A DNA stretch of 64,000 bases from Alkalimonas mucilaginosa (GCF_036327005.1 NZ_JAUGZK010000013.1:1-64000); one strand, 5' to 3'. Positions 46,001 to 54,490 are shown, counted from the stretch's first letter. Notes: generated by a model from the letters alone, not told the origin. Numbers and translations: made by a program.

Positions 46001-46875
46001 AGTAACTTCACTGCCGAACAGGCAGCTTAGAAAGGTATTGAAATGGCTATCGGCCGCAGCGTTGATCTTCACTGCCGAACAGGCAGCTTAGAAAATAGAC
46101 TGATAGGGTATTCGAGTAGTTTGAAACTTCACTGCCGAACAGGCAGCTTAGAAAAGCATGGCCAGCAGGTTGTAAGGGTCCACTTTCTTCACTGCCGAAC
46201 AGGCAGCTTAGAAATGACGGTAACGGCGATAGTACAATCACACTCCCTTCACTGCCGAACAGGCAGCTTAGAAAGCAAAAATAACAGTGATCCCATGCTT
46301 AAATCCCTTCACTGCCGAACAGGCAGCTTAGAAATTGCCCGCCGTGCTGCAGTGCCGAGCGCAAGCCTTCACTGCCGAACAGACAGCTTAGAAACACGTT
46401 ACCAACAGCTTGATCGATGGTGTATTGCTTCACTGCCGAACAGGCAGCTTAGAAATGACGAATTCGAAACCATCAAAACCAAATTAACTTCACTGCCGAA
46501 CAGGCAGCTTAGAAAGATACCCGTGGATCATCGCGGCATCAGTTAACCTTCACTGCCGAACAGGCAGCTTAGAAATGATGACTGAAGCAATGGACTGGGA
46601 CTTAGCTCTTCACTGCCGAACAGGCAGCTTAGAAAAGGCGATTAAGGGCACCCATTGCGGTGTCGTTCTTCACTGCCGAACAGGCAGCTTAGAAAAGCAG
46701 CCTGCCATTGCTCTGACGCTTTCTGCTCTTCACTGCCGAACAGGCAGCTTAGAAAAGTCAGCCCCTTACTGGCAGTGGCAGCTAAAACTTCACTGCCGAA
46801 CAGGCAGCTTAGAAATAGCAGACTGCTATTCGTGGATATGCCAGTACCTTCATTACCGAACAGGCAATGTACATT
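43003..46875 (+). CRISPR. Type I-F CRISPR array, 64 spacers
   Basis: The array holds 64 full repeats of 28 bases plus one degenerate terminal repeat, enclosing 64 spacers. The repeat begins CTTCACTGCC and ends CTTAGAAA, with a CTGCC-GAACA-GGCAG hairpin; cleavage after it would leave an 8-base CUUAGAAA handle. Most spacers are 32 bases (period 60). Exceptions are a 35-base spacer at 45311-45345 and 33-base spacers ending at 46066 and 46427. The repeat at 46367-46394 has one G-to-A change. The last repeat (46848-46875) is decayed, so the leader lies at the low-coordinate end. Transcribed with the cas genes on the plus strand. Confidence 0.98.
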
Positions 46876-47089
46876 GTCAGGTTTTTCTCCCTCGTCTGTA
46901 ATGGTGTTTTATTATTATTGGCTTTGTTGATAGTAGTTCGTATGCCCCAGTTGCCAACTGCTGGCTATATGCTGCACCCTTGCCCATTGCCTATGCGATG
47001 CCCCCTGTTGATACCTGATGATTTAAAAAGTGTCCATGGATTTTAAACTCATCGAATTCGAGGACTTTAGATTAGCTTCGGGTATAAGC

Positions 47090-47113
47090 AACCCCATCGA
47101 ATTCGATGGGGTT
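47090..47113. repeat. Perfect 24-base palindrome with GAATTC core
   Basis: The half AACCCCATCGAA is followed by its exact reverse complement. It could fold as a hairpin in RNA or bind a dimeric protein in DNA. A weaker copy lies 45 bases to the left (centre about 47056, core CGAATTCG). Confidence 0.8.
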
Positions 47114-47144
47114 AGGGCACTTGCGTTTTCGACTGTGAGCAAGT

Positions 47145-47170
47145 CAAACCCGCCGAATTCTACGGGTTTG
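47145..47170. repeat. Imperfect palindrome with GAATTC core
   Basis: CAAACCCG pairs with CGGGTTTG around a core that includes GAATTC. It lies 56 bases (centre to centre) after the perfect palindrome. Placed 12 bases after the minus-strand stop of the TIGR02647 gene, it may serve as its terminator hairpin. Confidence 0.65.
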
Positions 47171-47181
47171 GCGGGCGGCAA

Positions 47182-47421
47182 TTACCCCGGCACTTCCAAA
47201 ATCCGCAATGCCATTTGCAGGTGCTCGGCGCAGTGCACACCCAGATCGGTGAGGTATCCGCCGTCTGGTTGGGTTAATAAGCCTTTTTGGTGCAACCGGG
47301 CGATGGCGGCTTTGGTGGCTTCGTCGGCTTCTTTGTGCGCTTTTAAGCCTTCGCGCACGCTGTCGAGGTTGTACAAGTTCAGAATACGGATTTCGGCATT
47401 GAGTTCTGGTGTTATAGGCAT
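47182..47421 (-). CDS. TIGR02647 family small protein
   Basis: The 79-residue protein matches the conserved family TIGR02647 (about 77 residues, gammaproteobacteria): MPITPELNAEIRILNLYNLD, then HKEADEATKAAIARLHQKGL and DGGYLTDLGVHCAEH. The fold is probably helical with winged-helix flavour (KGLLTQPDGGYLTDLG), as in small DNA-binding proteins, but function is unknown. It stands alone between the CRISPR region and the next minus-strand operon. Confidence 0.8.
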   Translation of the reverse strand: MPITPELNAEIRILNLYNLDSVREGLKAHKEADEATKAAIARLHQKGLLTQPDGGYLTDLGVHCAEHLQMALRILEVPG

Positions 47422-47496
47422 AGCGCTTCCTTCGTTCTTATTCTTAATCCAACCTTAGCTGTTTTTGGCGGTTTTACCATGCAGTGATGAAAAAAA

Positions 47497-48276
47497 TCAG
47501 GGCTGTGCTGTCAGCGCCTGACCCAGCGCGGCAAAGTACTGCAACCAATGAGCACTCAGTTGCTGCAGCAGGGCTGCATCCGGGTAGGCACCAGCTTTTG
47601 CCAGGTTGCTTTGACGGGTACCGCTGACCAGAAAATGATTTTTAAGCGGTTGAGCCTGGAGCATGGCCTCGAAGGCTCGGGCGCACAGTTCTTCCGGTTG
47701 CGATAGATACAGTTGCTGCCGTTGACGGTCCAGCATTGCACAGTGCAAAAACCAGGCACTCGCTTGGCTGCCATCGGGGGATAGCAGCAGGGTTTTAAAC
47801 CCTTCCAGCAGCAATTGGTTTAATGGATGCGGATTGATGCGCTGTAGGTGCAAAAAGCAGCGGCTGGCAAAGTGCTGATTGCCGGCACCTGGGAACACCT
47901 TACTGGCAATGTAATGATCAAAGGCATGAAACCATTCATGCGCCAGGCTGCCGGCACCGGCGTTTTTGGCCAGCGCTAAAATGCGGCCACGCGGTTGGTA
48001 GTGGGCACAGACACCGGGCCTGCCGCCAATGCCAAAGGTCAGTGTGAGGGTTTGATTCAGCGACAGCACCTGCTCGGGTACCTGCAGCAGCTGCTGCAAA
48101 TCGCACAGCGCATCAAAAAACAGATTGGCGGCACGCTGCTGTTCTTCAGCCGTGACCCAGCGGCCGATGCGAATACCACGAAAGCCAAACAACTTGACGA
48201 TATCAGTGAAGCCGACGTCGGCCCCGGCCCGGTGATTGGGGCCATTGCGGTAAAAAGACTGGTCCAGTCGCTGCAT
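47497..48276 (-). CDS. CLCA_X family protein, LPD1-like metalloprotease fold
   Basis: The 259-residue protein looks like the CLCA_X family of gammaproteobacteria. It begins MQRLDQSFYRNGPNHRAGAD, has FGFRGIRIGRWVTAEEQQ and a zincin motif HEWFHAFDH (HExxH). The layout recalls the LPD1 domain, which is often fused to polyvalent proteins of mobile elements. A metal-dependent protease or DNA-linked role is possible; none is shown. It follows DUF2237 by three bases. Confidence 0.75.
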   Translation of the reverse strand: MQRLDQSFYRNGPNHRAGADVGFTDIVKLFGFRGIRIGRWVTAEEQQRAANLFFDALCDLQQLLQVPEQVLSLNQTLTLTFGIGGRPGVCAHYQPRGRILALAKNAGAGSLAHEWFHAFDHYIASKVFPGAGNQHFASRCFLHLQRINPHPLNQLLLEGFKTLLLSPDGSQASAWFLHCAMLDRQRQQLYLSQPEELCARAFEAMLQAQPLKNHFLVSGTRQSNLAKAGAYPDAALLQQLSAHWLQYFAALGQALTAQP

Positions 48277-48279
48277 CGG

Positions 48280-48651
48280 TTATGGTTGCCAGCTGTGCGC
48301 TTGCAGCAATGCCAGAGGGATCTTGCTCAGTGCTTCCTGATGGCAACTGGCCAGCACTAAGGGCGGCGCCACACCGGCATCCTTCGCTTCCAGCCACCGG
48401 CTGACACACAGGCACCAACGATCACCGGCTTTTAAACCGGGGAACTGAAACAAGACTCTGGGGGTGATGAGATCATTGCCCTGCTGCAAGCTGAAATCCA
48501 AAAAAGCCTGGGTTACCACGGCACACAATAAATGCTGCCCTCTGTCCTGCGCAGCATGGTGGCAAAAACCATCACGGAAAAAGCCGGTGGCAGGTTCGGA
48601 GCAGCAGGCTTCAAGGGGTTGGCCGAATACGTTAAGAGCATTAGAGGTCAT
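48280..48651 (-). CDS. DUF2237 family protein
   Basis: The 123-residue product belongs to DUF2237: NVFGQPLEACCSEPATGFFRDG, GNDLITPRVLFQFPGLKAGD and RWCLCVSRW are typical. The family is small, Cys-rich, and of unknown function. I chose the start at 48651 (MTSNALNVFG) because the family begins there; an in-frame ATG 14 codons earlier is less likely. It is the first gene of a two-gene unit with the CLCA_X gene. Confidence 0.85.
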   Translation of the reverse strand: MTSNALNVFGQPLEACCSEPATGFFRDGFCHHAAQDRGQHLLCAVVTQAFLDFSLQQGNDLITPRVLFQFPGLKAGDRWCLCVSRWLEAKDAGVAPPLVLASCHQEALSKIPLALLQAHSWQP

Positions 48652-48767
48652 GCTGGTTACTCTGATTGACTTTCGATGCTGTGGAGTATGCATACGTGCA
48701 TCGAAGCGATCACTTTGCGTATCGATTGGCTATACTGAAAAACACGGCCGCGATGTGAGAACGACTT

Positions 48768-49889
48768 ATGCTTCATGATGCAGCGCTGAAGGTGCTTGGG
48801 CAAACGACCAGTTTAGTCGAAAAGTTGCAGCACATACATGACTATTTAAAGCGCCATCATGCCTTTATTTCCCGGATTGCCATTGCCTTGTACGATCCCA
48901 GTACCGACATGGTGCGCACCTTTATTTACAGTGGCGAAAAAACGCCTCTGAATCATTACCATGCAAGGTTGTCTGGCTGCTACTCACTGCAGCAGCTGGC
49001 CGTGCAGCGAAAAGCCAGGCTGGAGCAAGACTTATCGGTTTTTAACGGCAGCCAGCATCTGCATGCGCAGCGAATTTATGCGGCTGGCTTTCGGGGCAGT
49101 TACACCATTCCAATGATTTGGGGCAATGAGTTGCTGGGTTTTTTATTTTTTAACAGCCAGCAAATCAACGCCTTTGATGATTTCGCTATTGAAAACATGG
49201 ATGTGGCAGGCCATTTGGTCACGCTGATGCTCTACAACGAGCGGGCGCAGATAAAAACCTTATCCGCTACTCTAAAATCTGCCCTGGATTTAACCCACAG
49301 CCGTGATCCGGAGACTGGGGCTCATCTGGAGCGAATGTCGCGTTACGCCCGTCTGATTGCAAGGCATTGTGCGGATGCATTTCATTTGGACGATCACTTT
49401 ATTGAGCATGTTTTTTTGTTTGCACCTTTGCATGATCTGGGAAAAATGGCGATTCCGGATAAGGTTTTGCTTAAGCCTGGCCCTTTGACCGAAGAGGAGT
49501 TCAACGTCATGAAAACGCACTCTGAGGCCGGCCTGGCGATGGTGGATAAACTGATGGAGAACTACGGCCTGTCCGGGCTAAGCCATTTGAGTGTGCTGCG
49601 TAATATTGTGATGCATCATCATGAAGCCATGGATGGCAGCGGCTATCCCAGTGGCTTACAAGGTGATGCTATTCCGATAGAAGCTCGTATTGTAACCGTA
49701 GCGGATGTGTTTGATGCGCTCACCAGCAGGCGGCCCTACAAAGAGGCCTGGACGAACCAGCAGGCATTTGCGCAGCTGCAGCGTTTGTCCGGCACCAAGT
49801 TCGACGGACGCTGTGTGCAGGCCATTTTGGACAACGCTGCGGAAGTTGCGCAGATCCAGGCGAGTTTCAACGACAATGTTTTTGGGTAA
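48768..49889 (+). CDS. GAF and HD-GYP c-di-GMP phosphodiesterase
   Basis: The 373-residue cytoplasmic protein has an N-terminal GAF-like sensor (about residues 1-160) and an HD-GYP domain with LHDLGKMAIPDKVLLKPG and HHHEAMDGSGYPSG. Metal ligands appear intact, so degradation of c-di-GMP is likely. No membrane segment or signal peptide is seen. It is the third c-di-GMP enzyme in the window, besides the EAL protein and the diguanylate cyclase. Confidence 0.9.
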   Translation: MLHDAALKVLGQTTSLVEKLQHIHDYLKRHHAFISRIAIALYDPSTDMVRTFIYSGEKTPLNHYHARLSGCYSLQQLAVQRKARLEQDLSVFNGSQHLHAQRIYAAGFRGSYTIPMIWGNELLGFLFFNSQQINAFDDFAIENMDVAGHLVTLMLYNERAQIKTLSATLKSALDLTHSRDPETGAHLERMSRYARLIARHCADAFHLDDHFIEHVFLFAPLHDLGKMAIPDKVLLKPGPLTEEEFNVMKTHSEAGLAMVDKLMENYGLSGLSHLSVLRNIVMHHHEAMDGSGYPSGLQGDAIPIEARIVTVADVFDALTSRRPYKEAWTNQQAFAQLQRLSGTKFDGRCVQAILDNAAEVAQIQASFNDNVFG

Positions 49890-49907
49890 GGCAGCTTAGC
49901 AGCACTG

Positions 49908-51041
49908 CTACCAAAACCAACGATGACTGCGAATCAGGCCAGCAATCAGGCCGGCATAGCCAGCGCTGGCGCCAAGGGCCAACCCGGCCCAGCTCCAGAG
50001 TTTTTGGCGTTGATAGCGCTTTTGCCCTGCCATGTTTTGTTCGGCTTTGGCTGCCAGCTCAGGCTGCAGCGTCCGCCAAACACGCCATTGCAGCCAACCA
50101 AGGCCAGCAATAAAGAAGCTAAAGCTGCTAACCGGGCCGCTGGCGCCCTGAGTAAAGCTGTAAGCGGCGGTAAGCAGCAGGCCATTCAGCAGCACCCAGC
50201 CGATGGCCAGGTTCCTTAAGCGCAGCAATTGTTTACGGCTGTCGGGCTGCTCGGTGCTGTTGATGGCACTGCGCATCCCCAGCACAACCCCGATGACACC
50301 GGCCAGAGCGCCCAGCATAGCGCCACTCAGTAGCCAGCTGAGCTTCGCCAGGCCGCTGCTTTGGCTGGCGAGGGTACTGGCGGCGGCTGCGCTGGCAGGT
50401 GGGCTGGTTGCCAGTAGTGCGGACGTGATCAGGCTGGACAAGCCAAGGCCCGGCGCGCTGGTTAGCACCAAGTGGCCATAGCGCTGCAACCATTTCTTTT
50501 GCAAAGCTTGCCGAACCCGTTGCAACTGTTTGCGAACGCTGGCTTCGGTGATACCGAGCAATTGCGCAACCTGGCGGCTGTTTTGCTCTTCACGGTAGTA
50601 CAGCAGAGTAATTTCGCGGCTTTCCTCAGGCAGCTGGCTGATAAAATGGGCCAGAATAGCGCTTTGCTCGGCTCTTAGCAGCTCGCTATCCGGCTCCTCA
50701 TGGCTGATAAAACTTGCCAAGGCCTGCTCGGTGTCTTCAGCGCTGAGGCGCTGTGATAGCTTGTGATCACGCAGGTAGTTCAAGGCGCGGTAGCGGGTGA
50801 TTTGCCGAACCCAGGGCAAAAAGCTGGCCGGGTTTTGCAAGGTATTCAGCTGTTGCCACAAGTGAATAAACACCTGTTGGCAGATATCTTCACTGGCATC
50901 GAGATCCCGGACAATGGCCAAAGCAATGCTGCTAACACTGCGCTGACACTGATGGATCAGACGCTCAAATGCCTGGATATCGCCCGCTTGCGCGGCTGTT
51001 ACATCCGGTAAAAGCAGCAGTTCTGTCTGGTTGAGGCTCAT
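49908..51041 (-). CDS. ECF sigma factor fused to a membrane domain
   Basis: The 377-residue product has sigma region 2 (about residues 20-90, EDICQQVFIHLWQ) and region 4 (about 125-180, LLYYREEQNSRQVAQLLGI). Beyond it lies a C-terminal domain with four or so membrane segments (LSSLITSALLA, GAMLGALAGVIGVVLG, IGWVLLNGLLLTAAYSF, SWAGLALGASAGYAGLIAGL). A sigma factor with its own membrane part may be held at the membrane and freed by a signal, in place of an anti-sigma factor. The ATG overlaps the upstream hydrolase stop. Confidence 0.85.
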   Translation of the reverse strand: MSLNQTELLLLPDVTAAQAGDIQAFERLIHQCQRSVSSIALAIVRDLDASEDICQQVFIHLWQQLNTLQNPASFLPWVRQITRYRALNYLRDHKLSQRLSAEDTEQALASFISHEEPDSELLRAEQSAILAHFISQLPEESREITLLYYREEQNSRQVAQLLGITEASVRKQLQRVRQALQKKWLQRYGHLVLTSAPGLGLSSLITSALLATSPPASAAAASTLASQSSGLAKLSWLLSGAMLGALAGVIGVVLGMRSAINSTEQPDSRKQLLRLRNLAIGWVLLNGLLLTAAYSFTQGASGPVSSFSFFIAGLGWLQWRVWRTLQPELAAKAEQNMAGQKRYQRQKLWSWAGLALGASAGYAGLIAGLIRSHRWFW

Positions 51042-51943
51042 TGGCTGGCTTCCTTGAGGGCAGTCAAAATGTGGTGTGCAACCCACTCCGGCTGATCCAG
51101 CGTCATAAAGTGCCGTGATTGCGGATGAAATGCAAGCCGGGCCTGGGGGAGCTCAGCCAGCTGTTGCCGATACAGCTGTTCAATTTGCTGGCGCTCCTTA
51201 TCGCCGGTGATGGCACCGCTGGCCCCTAATAGCAACACCGGAGACTGGATGGCACTGATTTGCTGGCGTAGATCGGTGGTCAGTAACTCGTAGAGTGCCT
51301 GGCCAACACTGGCAGGGTCTGAGGTAGCGGCCATCTCCAGCACCAACTGTTGATGTGGCTGACTGCTGGCCTGAATACCAAGCCCATGCTGTGCCATAGC
51401 AGCCAGTTGCTGTGCAGACATCTGTTGGTATTGGCTGCGAATGGCCGAGGCTTGTGCTTGCATATCACGCACCTGCGTTTGATTGCTCCGGGTAAACACC
51501 GGCGCAAGATAGGGGAGGCCATCAATGGCAATGACCGGGCCAATCAGTTGCGGCTGATGACTTGCCAGATCAAAGGCAACAAAGGCTCCCAGGCTGTGGC
51601 CAATAATAGCCGGTTGTTGCAGGTTTTCGGAGAGAATGTAGGCTTGTAATTGCTCACGTACTTTGGGTAGCAAAGGGCCGTTCACAGGGGCATTGCCGGC
51701 GAAACCGGCCAGGGTAATCAGGTGCAACTGATAGGACGCTGCCAGCTCAGCTTGCAATGGCTGCCAGGTACGGCTATCGGACATCAGGCCAGGGATCATC
51801 AGTACCGGCTGGCCCTGACCTACCACCTGCACCTGGAAGTGGGTTGGTTCGGCTTTGAGGTTGGCGCTTAAAACCCCGATCACAATACTTAGCGCGATAA
51901 CAAGGTAAGTCCAGAATCCAGGTTGTTGGGTTGTTTTCTTCAT
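51038..51943 (-). CDS. Membrane-anchored alpha/beta hydrolase
   Basis: The 301-residue protein has an N-terminal hydrophobic segment (FWTYLVIALSIVIGVLSANL) acting as signal anchor, so the enzyme is likely periplasmic. The hydrolase fold shows VLMIPGLMSDSRTW, the nucleophile in GHSLGAF, and a late SRHFMTLDQP with the His. I chose 51943 (MKKTTQQPG), after AAGGAA; 51967 is an alternative. It overlaps the sigma factor gene by four bases, and could act on a signal lipid or ester sensed by it. Confidence 0.82.
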   Translation of the reverse strand: MKKTTQQPGFWTYLVIALSIVIGVLSANLKAEPTHFQVQVVGQGQPVLMIPGLMSDSRTWQPLQAELAASYQLHLITLAGFAGNAPVNGPLLPKVREQLQAYILSENLQQPAIIGHSLGAFVAFDLASHQPQLIGPVIAIDGLPYLAPVFTRSNQTQVRDMQAQASAIRSQYQQMSAQQLAAMAQHGLGIQASSQPHQQLVLEMAATSDPASVGQALYELLTTDLRQQISAIQSPVLLLGASGAITGDKERQQIEQLYRQQLAELPQARLAFHPQSRHFMTLDQPEWVAHHILTALKEASQ

Positions 51944-52021
51944 GCTGAGGTTCCTTAGTAAGTTCAAGTGTCCTAACTAAGTACCCTCAGCCATCCAGAG
52001 TGTGACAATTTTTTTTGTGGC

Positions 52022-52348
52022 TTAGCTCATTCGCACTGATACTACTGAGTTTTCCACGCCAAGTGGGGTGGGCCGGTAGCCATCGGCTTGCCAGTCGTTG
52101 TCGTACTGCTCGTTGCCGGCATCATCCAGCAGGCAGTAACGAAACTCAAAATCGTCCTGCTGATCGGTGGGTAGCTCCAGCACGGCTTTAAAACCACCAT
52201 TTTTTAGCCGTTTTAATGGCTCTTTTTGCCAACCCTGAGCTTCGCACAACAGGTAGGCACTGGTGGCTTCTTTGGCAGCTTCGGCCGGAATTTCAAAGGT
52301 CACTTTAACAACAGGGCGGCTTTTCAGGAATTGTTTTTTCAGTGGCAT
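52022..52348 (-). CDS. Isoamylase early-set/CBM48-type protein
   Basis: The 108-residue protein is a single glycogen-binding (AMPK-beta-like) CBM48 module. It reads VVKVTFEIPAEAAKEATSAY, LLCEAQGWQKEPLKRLKNGG, FKAVLELPTDQQDDFEFRY, DNDWQADGY in the family's order. Stand-alone copies occur near glycogen genes, but none are visible here, so it may tether an enzyme or bind polysaccharide. AAGGAG precedes the ATG. Confidence 0.82.
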   Translation of the reverse strand: MPLKKQFLKSRPVVKVTFEIPAEAAKEATSAYLLCEAQGWQKEPLKRLKNGGFKAVLELPTDQQDDFEFRYCLLDDAGNEQYDNDWQADGYRPTPLGVENSVVSVRMS

Positions 52349-52741
52349 CGGGATCTCCTTGTTTCAACAGTTCATCTGGGCCCAGCTGCTTTAGTTTGGT
52401 GCGAAATGCGCACAAAACAGGCAGTGACAGCGGCGCAAGGTTGCTTTTTACGGCTATGCAAATCAATACAGAAATTGTGCCAGTTTGGTCGCAACAAGCT
52501 GGCAGCTATCCTGCCAGCTCGACATGACAGGGACATGACAAGGCAAAGGCTTTACCGCGGTCTGTAATAAAGATAGCAGAGAATAAATGAGGCGGCTTGA
52601 TCTGGATCGCCTGGATAGGGATTGATTGCGACCATGGTCTCACTAAAAAAACAGCGGTATTAACAAAAAATCGGCTATGCTTAACTGCATGAGGTAAAAA
52701 CAATTATTTGGCCTCGTTGCGATTTGGATAAGGAGATGGGG
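52349..52741. other. Intergenic region before the chemoreceptor
   Basis: A 393-base gap between divergent genes with no convincing gene. It contains a perfect 9-base inverted repeat (52497-52519, AGCTGGCAG and complement with a 5-base loop) and a 9-base direct repeat GACATGACA at 52521 and 52532, one helical turn apart. It must also hold the promoters of both flanking genes. Confidence 0.6.
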
Positions 52742-54445
52742 ATGAACTTTTTTTCTACTGTGGCGGGCCGGTTATTGACGATACCACTGTTGGCATTGCT
52801 TGGCTTTTCACTGCTGGCTGTGGTGGCGTTAAATGCACTGAATACCAGCCTGGTTCAGGGACGTGAAGCCCGGGTGATGGCGGTTATTGAAGCGGGCTTG
52901 CATCTGGTGCAGCATTACCAGCAGTTGGAAGCCAGTGGTGAGCTCAGCACAGAGCAGGCGCAGCAGCAGGCACTGCAGGCTATTAAAGCCATCCGCTATG
53001 ATGGAACCGAGTACATCTGGATCAATGATATGGGCCGGCCCATTCCGCGAATGATTATGCATCCAACCGTGCCCAGCCTGGATGGTACTGTTTTGGACCG
53101 ACCAAATTTTATGCATGCTACTCATATGCGCAGCAAAGATGGCAGTCGCTCACAGCGACTGGACAATGCCAATCTTTTTGTCAGCTTTGTGGATGCGATC
53201 AATCGTTATGGCTCGGGTTTTGTCGAGTACGAGTGGCCTAAACCTTTGGCTGGAGGTGGTGTGACCGATGAGCGTTACACCAAACTGTCCTTTGTCGATC
53301 GGGACCCACACTGGGGCTGGGTGCTGGGTTCGGGTATTTACATTGATGATGTCAAAGCCGCTTTTTGGTCGGTGGCGCGGCGCATTGCGCTGGTGGTGGT
53401 ACTGGTGATTGCGATTACGGTAGGTTTGTCGCTGTATATCCGCCGTTGGCTGCTAGCGCAACTGGGGGGGGAGGTGGCCAGCGCCCGGGCCCTGGTCCGC
53501 CAGGTTGCTGGCGGTGATTTTCGGGCCGAGTTTGCACTGAAGCCCGGCGATAACAGCAGCTTGTTGGCGGCATTAAGTGGTCTGGTGCAGCGATTGCGGG
53601 AAATCATCAGCCAGCAAACCGAGATGGCGGAGCAATTGGCTGAACAATCCGAAATGCTGGATGATACCAGCCAGCAAAGCCAGCAGATCCTGCAAAGTGT
53701 GATGGACCAGACGGCGCAGGTGGCAACCGCAGTCAGTGAAATGACCGCTACCTGCGAAGATATGGCACGCAATGCCGCCACTGCGGCGCATTCGGCCCGG
53801 GAGGCCGATCAGCAAACCCGCTCCGGCACCAGAGCGGTGGAAGACACCATTTTGGCGATTGAGGCCTTAAAACAGAAAATTGAGCAGGTCGGTGAAGTGA
53901 TCCAGCAGCTGTCCAAGCGCAGTGAAGAAGTGGGGGCGGTCACCGATGTGATTGGCAACATTGCCGAGCAAACCAATTTACTGGCATTAAATGCCGCCAT
54001 TGAAGCAGCCCGGGCCGGCGAGATGGGCCGCGGCTTTGCGGTAGTAGCTGATGAAGTGCGTACCCTGGCCAGCCGCTCACAAGAATCAACACAAGGCATC
54101 AATCAGCGCATTCAGGATATCCAGCACGACTCCGAGCAAGCAGTGCAGTCGATGGCTTCCAGTCAGCAGGAAACCGAGCAAACCATAGAGCGTTCGCAGC
54201 AGGCTGGAAAGACGTTGGCACAAATCAATAAAGCCGTGTCCAGTATTACCGATGTCAATGATCAACTGGCCAGCGCTACGGAAGAGTTGGCCACAGTATC
54301 TGCCACCATCAACGAAAATATGGAGCATATTGCCAATGCGGTGCAGGATACCACCGCCAAATCGACTGAGCTGTCTGGTGCCAGCCAACAATTGCGCAGC
54401 ATGGCAGCACGGATGAAAGACTCATTGCAGGGCTTTAAGTTGTAA
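52742..54445 (+). CDS. Methyl-accepting chemotaxis protein with Cache domain
   Basis: This 567-residue chemoreceptor has an N-terminal membrane segment (VAGRLLTIPLLALLGFSLLAVVALNAL), a single Cache (sCache_2) sensor with YIWINDMGRPIPRMIMHP, and a second membrane segment near residue 215 (IALVVVLVIAITVGLSL). A HAMP-like linker and the signalling hairpin tip EQTNLLALNAAIEAARAGEM follow. I chose 52742 as start, 10 bases after AAGGAG. sCache_2 domains usually sense small organic acids; the ligand here is unknown. A hairpin follows the gene. Confidence 0.93.
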   Translation: MNFFSTVAGRLLTIPLLALLGFSLLAVVALNALNTSLVQGREARVMAVIEAGLHLVQHYQQLEASGELSTEQAQQQALQAIKAIRYDGTEYIWINDMGRPIPRMIMHPTVPSLDGTVLDRPNFMHATHMRSKDGSRSQRLDNANLFVSFVDAINRYGSGFVEYEWPKPLAGGGVTDERYTKLSFVDRDPHWGWVLGSGIYIDDVKAAFWSVARRIALVVVLVIAITVGLSLYIRRWLLAQLGGEVASARALVRQVAGGDFRAEFALKPGDNSSLLAALSGLVQRLREIISQQTEMAEQLAEQSEMLDDTSQQSQQILQSVMDQTAQVATAVSEMTATCEDMARNAATAAHSAREADQQTRSGTRAVEDTILAIEALKQKIEQVGEVIQQLSKRSEEVGAVTDVIGNIAEQTNLLALNAAIEAARAGEMGRGFAVVADEVRTLASRSQESTQGINQRIQDIQHDSEQAVQSMASSQQETEQTIERSQQAGKTLAQINKAVSSITDVNDQLASATEELATVSATINENMEHIANAVQDTTAKSTELSGASQQLRSMAARMKDSLQGFKL

Positions 54446-54457
54446 GGCTTCAGCAAG

Positions 54458-54484
54458 CACAGGCCAGGCGAAGCCTGGCCTGTG
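54458..54484. terminator. Hairpin between chemoreceptor and S9 remnant
   Basis: CACAGGCCAGGC and GCCTGGCCTGTG form a perfect 12-base stem around GAA. There is no long T-run, but its place right after the stop of the chemoreceptor gene suggests a bidirectional terminator. Confidence 0.6.
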
Positions 54485-54490
54485 GCATCA

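Larger units (their letters stand above)
46876..47181. other. Non-coding region after the array with EcoRI-core palindromes
   Basis: This 306-base gap has no convincing gene. Its right half holds three palindromic elements centred on GAATTC at about 47056, 47101 and 47157 (see separate entries). The left half is A+T-rich and shows nothing clear. Confidence 0.7.

Noticed and set aside
43003..46875. Self-targeting spacers
   Set aside because: I did not notice any spacer matching genes in this window, but could not compare all 64 systematically, so no claim is made.
43356..46901. Several ORFs of 60-170 codons inside the array, with repeats like LHCRTGSLE in one frame and SLPNRQLR in another
   Set aside because: They are translations of the CRISPR repeat and spacers, not genes.
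48661..48740. A sigma-70 promoter for the HD-GYP gene (TTGACT, TATACT)
   Set aside because: The spacing between candidate -35 and -10 boxes was wrong in every pairing I tried.
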